Positions 1-8,874 of a stretch of DNA of 64,000 nt are shown one piece after another (within the stretch, counting starts at the first letter, position 1; each line of letters opens with the position of its first letter). Origin of the DNA: Mesorhizobium sp. 65-26 (GTDB lineage Bacteria > Pseudomonadota > Alphaproteobacteria > Rhizobiales > Rhizobiaceae); the NCBI GenBank assembly GCA_001899205.1, contig MKVL01000015.1:1-64000 (forward strand), in the 5' to 3' direction. Below the pieces are notes generated by a model. The model worked only from the letters and a program-made list of their open reading frames with translations, had not been told where the DNA came from and did no database searches. Made by a program: the position numbers and the translations under genes.

Positions 1-284
1 CCGGCATCCTCGGCCATGTAGAGCGGGTTCTCGTAGCGCATGTCGATGACGGCGGTGCCGATCTCGATGCGCTTGGTGCGCGCGCCGACCGCCGCCAGCA
101 GCGGAAAGGGCGAGCCGAGCTGCCGGGCGAAGTGGTGGACGCGGAAATAGGCGCCGTCGGCGCCCAGCTCCTCGACCGCGACCGCCAGGTCGATCGACTG
201 CAGCAGCGCGTCCGACGCCGAGCGCGTGCCCGACTGCGGCGATGGCGACCAATGGCCGAATGAGAGGAAGCCTATTTTCTTCAT
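1..284 (-). CDS. LLM-class flavin-dependent oxidoreductase (N-terminal part, runs off window)
   Basis: The reverse strand from the ATG at 284 reads MKKIGFLSFGHWSPSP and continues open to the window edge (about 94 codons). The beta-strand start with KIGFLSFGHW, the VEELGADGAYFRVHHFA stretch and the TKRIEIGTAVIDM segment are typical of the bacterial luciferase-like F420/FMN monooxygenase fold. Substrate cannot be told from this piece. The C-terminal two thirds lie outside the window. It is on the same strand as the GlxA-type regulator 139 bp upstream, so co-transcription is possible. Confidence 0.8.
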   Translation of the reverse strand, partial: MKKIGFLSFGHWSPSPQSGTRSASDALLQSIDLAVAVEELGADGAYFRVHHFARQLGSPFPLLAAVGARTKRIEIGTAVIDMRYENPLYMAEDA

Positions 285-423
285 GATCTGGGTCGTCTTT
301 CCGTCTCTGTTGCCGTGATCGGCACGATATCCGCATGGGCCGACCGTATTTCAAGGGGGCGCCATGTCCAGCCGGCCTTTCCGGCGAAAGGCCATGGCGT
401 CCGGAATCCCGGCGACGCCCTTC

Positions 424-1362
424 TCATCGCCGCGCCGCCCGCCGCAGCGCCTGTGGCGGCTGGCCGAGACCGCGCAGGAAGGCGCGGCGCATGCGCCCGG
501 CATCGCCGAAGCCCGTCGTCTCGGCAATGCTCTCCAGCGGCGCGTGGCCGTTCTCGATGGCCGTGCGCGCGATTTCGAGACGCAGCCGCTCCACCGCCTT
601 CGCCGGCGTCGTTCCCGTCTCGGCCGCGAAGGCGCGGGCGAAGTTGCGCGGGCTCATGGCCGCCTGGTCGGCAAGCCGCTCGACGGTCAGCGCCTCGCCC
701 AGATGCGCCCGCATCCAGGCGATGAGCTCGACGAACCGGCCGGTGCGCCCGCCGAGCTCGACCAGGGCCGAGAACTGTGACTGGCCGCCCGGCCGGCGCT
801 GGTGGACCACGAGCTGCTGGGCGGTACGGCGGGCGACATGCGCGCCGAGATCGTCCTCGATCAGCGCGAGCGCCAGGTCGATCCCGGCGGTGATGCCGGC
901 CGAAGTCCAGACGCCGCCGTCGCGAATGAAGATGCGCTCGGCGTCCATCGTGATGCGGGGATAGCGGCGGGCGAAGTCGTCGCTGCTCGCCCAATGGGTT
1001 GTGGCGCGCCGGCCGTCGAGCAGCCCGGCCTCGGCCAGCAGATAGGCGCCCGAACAGACGCTGGCCGTGCGCCGCGCTTCCGTCCGTGCCAGCCAGGCGA
1101 CGATCGCCTGCGCGGCCGCCATCGACCGCACGATCTCGCCGCCGGCGACGATGACGGTGTCGAAGGCGCCGGCATCCGCCAGCGGCGCCGCCGCGAGCTT
1201 CATGCCGGACGAACTTTCGATCTCGCCGCCGTCCGGCGCCAGGATGGCGAGCCTGTAGCTGCCCGGACAGAAGTGCTCGGCGATCTCGAACGCCGCGCTG
1301 GGGCCGGCGGCGTCGAGCAGCTGGAAGCCGGGATGGACGATGATGGCGACGGCGCGATGCAT
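424..1362 (-). CDS. GlxA family transcriptional regulator (DJ-1/PfpI domain plus AraC HTH)
   Basis: A 312-residue two-domain regulator. Residues about 3-180 form a DJ-1/PfpI glutamine-amidotransferase-like domain with the nucleophile-elbow cysteine at about 103 (SVCSGAYLLAEAGLLDG) and the following THW segment. Residues about 215-305 form the AraC/XylS double helix-turn-helix (VERLADQAAMSPRNFARAF, then RRAFLRGLG). The length fits the family. Such proteins act in the cytoplasm as activators or repressors, but the ligand is unknown. It is transcribed away from the DJ-1-like membrane protein at 1451, which makes that gene the obvious candidate target (inference). Confidence 0.9.
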   Translation of the reverse strand: MHRAVAIIVHPGFQLLDAAGPSAAFEIAEHFCPGSYRLAILAPDGGEIESSSGMKLAAAPLADAGAFDTVIVAGGEIVRSMAAAQAIVAWLARTEARRTASVCSGAYLLAEAGLLDGRRATTHWASSDDFARRYPRITMDAERIFIRDGGVWTSAGITAGIDLALALIEDDLGAHVARRTAQQLVVHQRRPGGQSQFSALVELGGRTGRFVELIAWMRAHLGEALTVERLADQAAMSPRNFARAFAAETGTTPAKAVERLRLEIARTAIENGHAPLESIAETTGFGDAGRMRRAFLRGLGQPPQALRRAARR

Positions 1363-1450
1363 GGCAGTTTTTGCCTGATCTATGTCATTTCAGCCAAAGC
1401 CTAGCCGCTATAGGCTTTCCGTCAAGTCCAGCGAAAAGGAGCAAGACGCG

Positions 1451-2593
1451 ATGAAACTGCGGATCCTGTCATGGGCCGGTACCGGGGCGGTCCTGCTGCT
1501 GCTGGCCGGGGCCGTGGGCTGGCTCGTGTCGCTGCCGTCGTCGACGCCCGTGACGACGCAGCCCGCCATCAGCGAGGACGAGGCGAGCGCCACGCTTGCC
1601 GCCTTGCGTCCGCCGAAGCGGCAGCGGCCGCTGGTCGCGGTGGTCGGCATCAACAACGCCACCGAGACGACAGACTATCTGATGCCGCTAGGCATCCTGC
1701 GACGGGCCGGCGTGGCCGACGTCATGGCGCTGGCGACGCGGCCCGGCCCGGTGACGCTGATGCCTGCGTTGAAGGTTCAGCCGGACGCGACCACGGCCGA
1801 GTTCGACGCCCGTTATCCCGAAGGCGCCGACTATGTCGTCGTTCCCGCCATGATGCCCAGCGACGATCCGGAGGTCCTGCGCTGGATCAACCGGCAGGCC
1901 GAGCGACACGCCATCATCATCGGCATCTGCGCCGGAGCCGAAGTGCTGGGCGCCGCCGGCCTGCTGGACGGCCGGCAGGCGACCGCCCACTGGTATTCGC
2001 TGCCCGGCCTGCGCAAGGCGCATCCGACGATGCGCTATGTCGCCGACCGGCGCTTCGTCGTCGATCGCGGGGTGGCCACGACGACGGGCATCACCGCCTC
2101 GATGCCGATGATGCTGACGCTGATCGAGGCCATTGCCGGACGGGAGAAGGCCGAGACCGTCGGCCGCGAGCTCGGCCTGCCGGCATGGGACGCGCGCCAC
2201 GACAGCCGTGCCTTCGCGCTCACGCGGCCCTTCGCGCTGACGGCGGCGGGCAACACGCTGGCCTTCTGGCGCCACCAGCGGCTTGGCATCGCGCTGCGGC
2301 CGGGCATGGACGAGATCGCGCTGGCTCTTGTCGCCGACGCATGGTCGCGCACCTTTCGTTCGGGCGCCGTGACCGTTTCGGCGACGGAAAGCGCCGTTCG
2401 CTCCCGCGAGGGCGTGCTTGTGCTGGCCGATGGCGATGGGGCGGGGGCAACGCCGCTGCCGGCGCCAGACAACCTGCCGCCCGTGCAGGCGCTGGACGAG
2501 ACGCTGCGCGCGATCGGCGAGCGCTATGGCGAGCGCACCACCGACGCCGTTGCCAGGCAGCTCGAATATCCGCGCCCCGCCACGGCGCGATGA
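1451..2593 (+). CDS. membrane-anchored DJ-1/PfpI family protein
   Basis: 380 residues. The start at 1451 is chosen for the AAAGGAG-type ribosome site at about 1435 and because the protein then begins with a signal anchor (hydrophobic residues about 9-27). After a short linker a DJ-1/PfpI domain follows, with the elbow cysteine at about 160 (IGICAGAEVLGAAGLLDG) and an AHW motif, as in the divergently encoded GlxA regulator. Residues 230-380 are an extra tail containing LTRPFALT and a second weak alpha/beta segment, and I recognise no domain there. There is no AraC HTH. The domain would lie in the periplasm if the anchor is N-in. Function unknown. Confidence 0.8.
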   Translation: MKLRILSWAGTGAVLLLLAGAVGWLVSLPSSTPVTTQPAISEDEASATLAALRPPKRQRPLVAVVGINNATETTDYLMPLGILRRAGVADVMALATRPGPVTLMPALKVQPDATTAEFDARYPEGADYVVVPAMMPSDDPEVLRWINRQAERHAIIIGICAGAEVLGAAGLLDGRQATAHWYSLPGLRKAHPTMRYVADRRFVVDRGVATTTGITASMPMMLTLIEAIAGREKAETVGRELGLPAWDARHDSRAFALTRPFALTAAGNTLAFWRHQRLGIALRPGMDEIALALVADAWSRTFRSGAVTVSATESAVRSREGVLVLADGDGAGATPLPAPDNLPPVQALDETLRAIGERYGERTTDAVARQLEYPRPATAR

Positions 2594-2765
2594 AGCTGCG
2601 GACCGGCCCTCAACAAACCGTGATCGGACGGCACCTGTTCATTGGTTCCACGGCCGCTGTACCGTTTTCATGCAACCGGGGGGTGCAGCCGGAGGCGTCA
2701 GGCAGGCCGGTATCGCGCCGGGCGATCCGGGCGAGGGACGCCCATCCGGATTGGGGGTAGGGGAT

Positions 2766-3971
2766 ATGTATTCAGGCGGACTGGAATCTTCGGATCATGA
2801 GCTGATCGGGCGCATCTACGAGGCGGCCGCGATACCGAGCCTGTGGACCGGACAGGGTGTTCTGGACCTGCTCGCCCGGGCCGGCGAATGCACGGACGCG
2901 GCGCTGTTCGCCATCGACGGCAAGGGGCTCAACGGCTGGTCGACCAACGAACGCTGCCTGGAGAAGATGCAGATCTACCTGCGCGACAACTGGGTGGCGC
3001 GCAATCCCTACATCGAATCGGCCGAACGGCGTGCCCGTTTCGACGAGCCGCGCTTCCTGCTCGACACCGAAGTGATGTCGGCCGAGGAGATGGCGCGCCA
3101 TCCCTACTATCAGGATTTCATGAAGCCCTACGGGGTCTACTGGCATGCCGGCACCAACATCATCTCGCCCACCGGCGACGTGCTCAAGATTTCCGTGCAC
3201 CGCAGCTACGATTCAGGCCCGTTGCGCAAGGAGGTTGCGCAGCGGCTGACGGCGCTTCGCCCGCATATAGCGCGCGCGGCGCTGCTGACGGCGCGCCTGC
3301 GCTTCGAGCAGGTGCGCGCCGCGGTCGAGGCGTTCGACGTGATCGGGCTGCCGACCGGCGCCATCCGGCGCGGCAGGCTGGTGCTGGCGAGCAAGGGTTT
3401 CGAGAAGCTGTTGCCGCGCGTTATGCAGGACAGGCAGGCCCGCCTGGGCTTCTCCCAGACCACGGCCGATGCCTGCTGGCGCAATGTGCTCGAGGCGCCA
3501 GGCAATCAGGGCGGCACCTTCCCGATCGCCGCCACCGAGGAACATCCGACCATGGTGGCGCATGTTCTGCCCATCGTCGGCGCCAGCCGCGACATCTTCA
3601 ATGTCGCCGACATGCTTCTGGTCATCACGTCCTCGGCCGACGAGGTCGGCGTCGATCCCCGGATCATGGAAGGCCTGTTCGACCTTACCGCGGCCGAGGC
3701 GGCCATCGCCCGCGACCTGACCCAGGGCAAGACCATCAACGACATCGCCGGCCTGCGCGGCGTCGCCGACAGCACCGTACGTTCGCAGGTCCGCTCCCTG
3801 TTCGAGAAGACCGGCACCCATCGCCAGGTCGACCTTGTGCGGCTGCTGACAGGCGTAAGAACGGTGCTTGCCCTGAAGACCGGCCTCGATCACATGTCGG
3901 GGCTGAACGAGGATGCCGGGCCGGGGACCGCCGCGCGGCGCGGTACCCGCGACACGCCGACGACAAAGTAG
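2766..3971 (+). CDS. LuxR-type helix-turn-helix transcriptional regulator
   Basis: 401 residues from the ATG at 2766, preceded by a purine-rich GGGGTAGGGG site; the open frame extends further upstream without good start signals. The C-terminal residues about 325-385 form a LuxR/FixJ-type HTH (FDLTAAEAAIARDLTQG, then STVRSQVRSLFEKTGTHRQVDLV). The first 300 residues are an alpha/beta sensor-like region of the kind seen in many stand-alone rhizobial LuxR proteins. I see no phosphoacceptor receiver motif and no clear acyl-homoserine-lactone binding signature. The target is unknown. The FMO gene at 4454 is downstream on the same strand, with a small gene on the other strand between them. Confidence 0.8.
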   Translation: MYSGGLESSDHELIGRIYEAAAIPSLWTGQGVLDLLARAGECTDAALFAIDGKGLNGWSTNERCLEKMQIYLRDNWVARNPYIESAERRARFDEPRFLLDTEVMSAEEMARHPYYQDFMKPYGVYWHAGTNIISPTGDVLKISVHRSYDSGPLRKEVAQRLTALRPHIARAALLTARLRFEQVRAAVEAFDVIGLPTGAIRRGRLVLASKGFEKLLPRVMQDRQARLGFSQTTADACWRNVLEAPGNQGGTFPIAATEEHPTMVAHVLPIVGASRDIFNVADMLLVITSSADEVGVDPRIMEGLFDLTAAEAAIARDLTQGKTINDIAGLRGVADSTVRSQVRSLFEKTGTHRQVDLVRLLTGVRTVLALKTGLDHMSGLNEDAGPGTAARRGTRDTPTTK

Positions 3972-3987
3972 AGCCCGGCGACGCGCC

Positions 3988-4221
3988 TTACTTCTTCTTC
4001 ACCTGGGCCTTGCAGGCCGGGCTGAGCTCGTTGATGTGCTTCTTCAGGCACGAGCCCGCCTTGCCGGGGCTCGCCGTCGAACAAAGCCGTATGCGGTCGT
4101 CGTGGCAGGGCGTCCGGTAGGGGTTGGACGAGGTGTTGCGGGCTTCGACCGGCGATGCCATGACCGCCGTGAGCAGCGACAGGCCAGCCAGCAGGCCCGA
4201 GCCGAGCATTCTCGATTTCAT
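3988..4221 (-). CDS. small exported cysteine-rich protein
   Basis: 77 residues. A signal peptide (LGSGLLAGLSLLTAVMA, cleavage near SPVEA) is followed by a mature part of about 50 residues with four cysteines in the pattern C-x3-DRIRLC ... CLKKHINELSPAC. This resembles the cysteine-rich repeat found in GLG1-like proteins and many small rhizobial periplasmic proteins. The tail is lysine-rich (VKKK). It converges on the LuxR-type gene, with only 16 bp between the stop codons. Role unknown. Confidence 0.7.
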   Translation of the reverse strand: MKSRMLGSGLLAGLSLLTAVMASPVEARNTSSNPYRTPCHDDRIRLCSTASPGKAGSCLKKHINELSPACKAQVKKK

Positions 4222-4453
4222 GATTTCAATCTCTCCCGATGCGATGTCGATGCGTCCCGGCGCAATCGGCAGCGGGATGCGCCGATTGCCTAGCGCTCAA
4301 CGCCATATCCCTCATCCCTCAAACGAGGGATTGTCCGCCGATGGCGGGTGCCGGGGCTGACACGTGGAGCGGCGCGACGCGAACATGGTAAGAGGCAGCG
4401 GAAGGAAGCGTGGCCGGGCCACGCCGTCTTCATCCTGGGAGGAGGGGAAAGAC

Positions 4454-6244
4454 ATGCTCGACACGGCACCATCGAAACAGGCCGCGGCCTGGCTGGAATC
4501 CTTCGGCCGGGCGCTGGAGACGGCCGACGCGGAGGCGGCGCTTCGCCTGTTTTCGCAGGACTGCTACTGGCGCGACCTGCTGGCCTTCACCTGGAACATC
4601 AGGACGATGGAAGGCCAGCCGGCGATCCGCGCCATGCTGGAAGTGACGCTGGCGGGCGTGAAGCCCAGCGGCTGGCGCCTGACCGGCGAAGCGACCTCGG
4701 ACGAGGGCACGGTGGAGGCCTGGTTCACCTTCGAGACCGCCTCGGCCCGGGGCGAGGGCTGCCTGCGCCTGCGCGACAGCAAGTGCCGCACCCTGTTCAC
4801 CGCCATGCGCGACCTCAGGGGGTTCGAGGAGCGCAGGGGGCCGATGCGCCCGCTCGGCGTGCGCCACAAGGCCGATCCCGACCGCGAGACCTGGTCGGAG
4901 GCGCGGGCGCGCGAGGCGCGCGACCTCGGCGTGCGGGAGCAGCCCTACTGCCTGGTGATCGGCGGCGGCCAGGGCGGCATCATGCTGGGGGCACGGCTGC
5001 GCCAGCTCGGCGTTCCCGCCCTGGTCATCGAGAAGAATGCGCGGCCGGGCGACTCCTGGCGCAACCGCTACCGCTCGCTCGTGCTGCACGACCCGGTCTG
5101 GTACGATCACCTGCCCTACATTCCGTTCCCGGAGAACTGGCCGGTTTTCACGCCCAAGGACAAGATGGGCGACTGGCTGGAGATGTACACGCGCGTCATG
5201 GAGCTGAATTACTGGGTCTCGACCCGCTGCGTCAGCGCGACCTATGACGAGGTCGAACAGCTTTGGACCGTCGTGGTCGATCGCGTCGGCCAGCGCATAA
5301 CGCTCAAGCCCCGCCACATCGTCTTCGCCACCGGCGCCTATGGGCCGCCGCGCCGGATCGACCTGCCGGGCGCGGAGAGCTTCAAGGGCGAGCTGCTGCA
5401 TTCCAGCCAGTATTCCAGCGGAGATAAGTTTCGCGACCGGAAGGTGGCCGTCATCGGCGCGGCAAGCTCCGGCCACGATGTCAGCGTCGACCTATGGGAA
5501 GCCGGCGCCAGGGTCACCATGGTGCAGCGCTCGCCGACCACGGTGGTGAAGTCCGAAACGCTGATGGAGGTCGGCTTCGAGATCTTCTCCGAGAACGCGC
5601 TGGCGCGCGGCATAACCACCGACAAGGCCGACATGATCGTCGCCTCGACGCCCTTCGCGCTGGCGCCCAAGGGGCAGAAGGCGCTCTACGACGTGATCCG
5701 CGAGCGCGACGCCGATTTCTACCGGCGTCTCGCCGCCAGCGGCTTCGCCATCGACTTCGGCGACGACGACACCGGCCTTTTGATGAAGGCCTACCGCACC
5801 GGTTCCGGCTACTACATCGATGTCGGCGCCAGCGAGCTCATCATCGGCGGCGAGATCGCGGTGAAGAGCGGCGTCGCCATCGAGGCGCTGACGCCGAAAG
5901 GCATCCTGTTCGAGGACGGGTCGGAGCTGGAGGTCGACGCCATCATCGCCTGCACCGGCTATCAGTCGATGAACGAGACGGTGGCGGCGATCGTCTCGCG
6001 CGAGGTCGCCGACAAGGTCGGTCCGTGCTGGGGCCTCGGCTCCGGCGTGAAGGGCGACCCCGGCCCATGGCAGGGCGAACTGCGCAACATGTGGAAGCCG
6101 ACGGCGCAGCAAGGCCTGTGGTTCCACGGCGGCAACCTCGCTTTGTCGCGCTTCTATTCGAAGTTCGTGGCGCTGCAGATCAAGGCGCGCATGGAAGGGA
6201 TCGCGACGCCGGTCTACGGCGAGCCGAGCAATTCGAGGCGGTAA
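4454..6244 (+). CDS. flavin-containing monooxygenase with N-terminal NTF2-like domain
   Basis: 596 residues. The start is set by the strong GGGAGGAGGGG site just upstream; an in-frame upstream extension lacks coding character. Residues about 10-125 are an NTF2/SnoaL-like domain (WLESFGRALETADAEAAL, then LFSQDCYWRDLLAFTW). A first dinucleotide fold starts at about 166 (VIGGGQGGIMLGARL, FAD). A second GxGxxG-like site lies at about 335-345 (VIGAASSGHDVSVDLWEAG, NADPH), and an ATGAYGPPRRIDLPG stretch lies between them. These are the marks of class-B flavin monooxygenases (FMO/Baeyer-Villiger type). The substrate is unknown. Confidence 0.88.
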   Translation: MLDTAPSKQAAAWLESFGRALETADAEAALRLFSQDCYWRDLLAFTWNIRTMEGQPAIRAMLEVTLAGVKPSGWRLTGEATSDEGTVEAWFTFETASARGEGCLRLRDSKCRTLFTAMRDLRGFEERRGPMRPLGVRHKADPDRETWSEARAREARDLGVREQPYCLVIGGGQGGIMLGARLRQLGVPALVIEKNARPGDSWRNRYRSLVLHDPVWYDHLPYIPFPENWPVFTPKDKMGDWLEMYTRVMELNYWVSTRCVSATYDEVEQLWTVVVDRVGQRITLKPRHIVFATGAYGPPRRIDLPGAESFKGELLHSSQYSSGDKFRDRKVAVIGAASSGHDVSVDLWEAGARVTMVQRSPTTVVKSETLMEVGFEIFSENALARGITTDKADMIVASTPFALAPKGQKALYDVIRERDADFYRRLAASGFAIDFGDDDTGLLMKAYRTGSGYYIDVGASELIIGGEIAVKSGVAIEALTPKGILFEDGSELEVDAIIACTGYQSMNETVAAIVSREVADKVGPCWGLGSGVKGDPGPWQGELRNMWKPTAQQGLWFHGGNLALSRFYSKFVALQIKARMEGIATPVYGEPSNSRR

Positions 6245-6246
6245 CG

Positions 6247-6295
6247 TTCGTCATCCCAGGGCGAAGCTCCGTCGCGGAGACCCTAGGATGACGAA
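6247..6295. repeat. palindromic repeat element acting as likely bidirectional terminator
   Basis: A 15-bp arm (6247-6261) pairs with 6281-6295 with a single mismatch, and inside it CTCCG pairs with CGGAG, giving one long hairpin. It sits between two convergent genes. Related sequence (CGTCATTCCAGGGCGAAGC) occurs again near 22995, so this is a dispersed rhizobial palindromic element. The stop codon and last four serine codons of the amidohydrolase lie in the right arm. Confidence 0.8.
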
Positions 6296-7521
6296 GACAT
6301 AGGCCCGAAATGCCTCGCCGCCACGTCCACATGCGTATGATGCGCATGCGCCTCGAAGCGCTCTGTCTCATTGTGGTCGGGCGCCTCGTTCGGCCACCAG
6401 ACGCCGCCGATCGCCACACCCTTCGACACCAGCCGCGCATCCGCGACCAGCTTCGCCCCGACGGAATCGACGAAGGTGAAGCGGCCGGCCCGTTGCCGAA
6501 GCACGGCGACATCGCCGATGCCGCCGATCGAGAGCGTGCCGAGCTGCGGCCTGGCGATCGCCCGCGCCGGGCTTTCGGTCGCGGCGCGCAGCACCTCGAC
6601 CAGCGGCATGCCCAGCGCCATCAGCTTCGACATGCACACCAGCATGTCGAATGCCGGGCCGTCGACGCAATAGAGATGCACGTCGCTGCTGATCACGTCC
6701 GGCGCAAGTCCTTCCACCAGCATCGCTCTTGCCACGGCGAAGTCGAACGAGCCCATGCCGTGGCCGATGTCGAAGATGACGCCGCGCTCGCGCGCCAGCC
6801 GCATGTCGGGCCTGACCGCGCCCGAGGCGAAGACCGGCGCGTTGGGAAACGGCCGGAAGCAATGGGTGAGGATGTCGCCACGGCGCAGGCGCGGCAGCAC
6901 TTCAGAGCGGCCGGGCGGCGGCTCGTCTATATGCGCCATCAGCGGCAGCCCGGCCTGATCGGCCGCTTCCAGCGCGAGGTCAACGGGAGCGATGCCGCTG
7001 GAGCCGCCGGCGTGGCGCCCGGAGCGCACCTTGACGCCGACCACCACCTCGGCGTGCTCGCGCGCGGCGGCCACCGTCTCGCGCGGTTCGCACAGCCTGA
7101 GATCGCTGCATTCGCCGACAGAAACGGTCCGCGCGAAGCCGAAAATGCCGGCAAAGGAAATGTTCACATAGGCCAGGATGCGGACCTTCGAACGCTCCAT
7201 CACATGGCGGCGGAAGCCGAGGAAATTGCCGGCGCCGGCGCTGCCCGCGTCGATGAAGGTTGTGGTGCCGCTCTTGGCGGCGAGGCGGTCCGCATCGACG
7301 CCGAGCGACGTGCCGCCCCAGTAGACGTGGCTGTGCAGGTCGATCAGCCCCGGGGTGACAATGCAGCCCGTCGCGTCGATAACCTGCCGCGCATTGTCGG
7401 CCGGGATGTCGGCCTCGATCGCCGCGACACGGCCGCCCGACATGGCGACGTCGCGCCGCGCGTCGATGCCGGCCGCCGGATCGATCAGGCGGCCGCCCTT
7501 CACCAGCAGATCAAACCGCAT
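6283..7521 (-). CDS. amidohydrolase/deacetylase family metallohydrolase (dihydroorotase-like)
   Basis: 412 residues with the amidohydrolase metal-binding set in order: HSH at about 63-65 (GLIDLHSHVYWGG), a probable carboxylated lysine at about 164 (VGVKVRSGRH), histidines at about 197 (LMAHIDEPP) and 220 (ILTHCFRP), and an aspartate at about 280 (VISSDVHL). The N-terminal VKGGRLIDPAAGIDARRDV strand is the urease-like composite domain. Family members act on cyclic amides or N-acyl amino acids, and the substrate here is unknown. The last residues (SSSS) are encoded by a palindromic repeat. It lies 34 bp downstream of ridA on the same strand, probably in one transcript. Confidence 0.88.
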   Translation of the reverse strand: MRFDLLVKGGRLIDPAAGIDARRDVAMSGGRVAAIEADIPADNARQVIDATGCIVTPGLIDLHSHVYWGGTSLGVDADRLAAKSGTTTFIDAGSAGAGNFLGFRRHVMERSKVRILAYVNISFAGIFGFARTVSVGECSDLRLCEPRETVAAAREHAEVVVGVKVRSGRHAGGSSGIAPVDLALEAADQAGLPLMAHIDEPPPGRSEVLPRLRRGDILTHCFRPFPNAPVFASGAVRPDMRLARERGVIFDIGHGMGSFDFAVARAMLVEGLAPDVISSDVHLYCVDGPAFDMLVCMSKLMALGMPLVEVLRAATESPARAIARPQLGTLSIGGIGDVAVLRQRAGRFTFVDSVGAKLVADARLVSKGVAIGGVWWPNEAPDHNETERFEAHAHHTHVDVAARHFGPMSSSS

Positions 7522-7555
7522 CGCCGTCTCCCGTTCTGCCGCCGCCCCGCGAAAC

Positions 7556-7921
7556 TCAGAGCGGCTTGTAGGCGACCGCCTCGACCTCGATCTTGATGTC
7601 GATCATCAGCCGCGATTCTACCGTGGTGCGGGCCGGCGGGTTTTTCGGGAAATGCCGCGCGTAGACGGTGTTGAACATGCCGAAATCGCGCGCGTCCTCG
7701 AGCCAGACCGTGGTCTTGACCACGTCGTCCATTGTGCAGCCGGCCAGCGCCAGCGCCGCCTTGACGTTCTGCAGCACCTGTTCGGTCTGCTCGGCGATGC
7801 CGCCCTTGACGACCAGGCCGTCGCCACCGACCGGCACCTGGCCGGAGACGTAAACCATGTCGCCCGCGCGCACCGCTGGCGAGAGCGGGACATGCGACGT
7901 ACCGAAACACTGCTTTGGCAT
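7556..7921 (-). CDS. RidA family protein (enamine/imine deaminase-like)
   Basis: 121 residues, the usual RidA/YjgF/UK114 length. It shows DMVYVSGQVPVGGDG, QVLQNVKAALALAGCTMDDVVKTTVWLED and the PARTTVE segment with the conserved arginine that binds the substrate carboxylate. RidA proteins hydrolyse reactive 2-aminoacrylate-type intermediates, and subfamily members often sit with catabolic enzymes. Here it precedes an amidohydrolase, which suggests a nitrogen-compound catabolic pair (inference). The start is the ATG at 7921; the longer upstream open frame has no support. Confidence 0.9.
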   Translation of the reverse strand: MPKQCFGTSHVPLSPAVRAGDMVYVSGQVPVGGDGLVVKGGIAEQTEQVLQNVKAALALAGCTMDDVVKTTVWLEDARDFGMFNTVYARHFPKNPPARTTVESRLMIDIKIEVEAVAYKPL

Positions 7922-8138
7922 CAGAATCCTCCCTGTCTGATCTCGAAACGCGGCCCCGGGACAGGCCCGGGTGGCGTTTGCGCGGCATTTGATCCGGTTT
8001 GCGTGCCGTCGTCCATGCCTCGTGGCGGCGATCTTCGGGAATCCGGGTTGCTTTGCCTCCGGCGCCCCTGCATCCTGCCGCGAGACAGAGGCGGGCGGAC
8101 CTCGGGAACGGGGCGGCCGAAACGATCGGGACATCGGC

Positions 8139-8624
8139 ATGACTTTCGACAGGAACCCGTTTCCGGCCGGCGACGCGGATCGCCACGCGCTCTGGGAGAT
8201 GCTGGTGCGGCGCGACATCGACGCCTTCCTGGCGCAGGACTGGTCGATGGTGGAGGACGACTTCGTCGCCTCGGGCTTCTTCGGCATGCACGCGCATTTC
8301 CTCACCAATGCCGATGCCTGGCGACTGCAGTTCCCGACGCTCGCCGCTTATCGCGACGAATGGCTGCGCCAGGCCGCTGAGACGGCGGCGACCAGCTTCG
8401 CCGAGCCGCTGCGCGAGGCCCTGTTCCGCGTCACCAACATGCGCGACATCGACGTGGACGGCGACCGGGCGGTGCTGCACAAGAAGTTCGACGGCTCGGT
8501 CGCCAGGGCCGATGGCGGCGTCGACAGGCTCAAATGGCAGACCCTGTATTTCTGCGGCAGGGTCGACGGCCGCTGGAAGATAACCGGCTTCGTCGGCTAC
8601 ATGCCTTATCCGCTCGGCTCCTGA
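8139..8624 (+). CDS. NTF2/SnoaL-like domain protein
   Basis: 161 residues from the ATG at 8139. The order of helices and strands (ALWEMLVRRDIDAFLAQDW, LTNADAWRLQFPTLAAYRDEW, then DGRWKITGFVGYMP at the end) fits a single-domain NTF2-like or SnoaL-like fold. It is divergent from ridA, with 217 bp between the starts. Because RidA and the amidohydrolase lie across that gap, a role in the same pathway is possible but unproven. Confidence 0.7.
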   Translation: MTFDRNPFPAGDADRHALWEMLVRRDIDAFLAQDWSMVEDDFVASGFFGMHAHFLTNADAWRLQFPTLAAYRDEWLRQAAETAATSFAEPLREALFRVTNMRDIDVDGDRAVLHKKFDGSVARADGGVDRLKWQTLYFCGRVDGRWKITGFVGYMPYPLGS

Positions 8625-8834
8625 CCGGAACTCCGAAGCCGACTTCCGATCTGTTTGCCATCCGGGCGACGCCGGCGTTTTCGCCGCCATAATCCAGGAA
8701 AAACACGCTCCGATCCCAAATGTCGCCAGCGGCGATTGCAGTCTTTCGCGCGGTCGGGTGGCGCGCGAGACTTTCTTCGCGCGCAATCGTCCAAATGAAG
8801 TCCGGAACCCCGGTCGCCCTGGATTTTGCCCAGC

Positions 8835-8874
8835 TTACAAAATCGTAAAGCCCCGGAAAGATGGACGTGAAATC
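8835..8874 (+). promoter_or_regulatory. weak candidate response-regulator box and -10 upstream of 8968
   Basis: CTTACAAAATCGTAA (8834-8848) keeps the TTAC-N6-GTA core of the three stronger boxes at 12309, 17827 and 19715. Exactly 19 nt further lies TGAAATC, a poor -10. It matches 10 of 15 positions of the strong box. It could be the fourth promoter of the set, reading into the small exported protein and the membrane protein ahead of the two-component genes. Confidence 0.3.
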
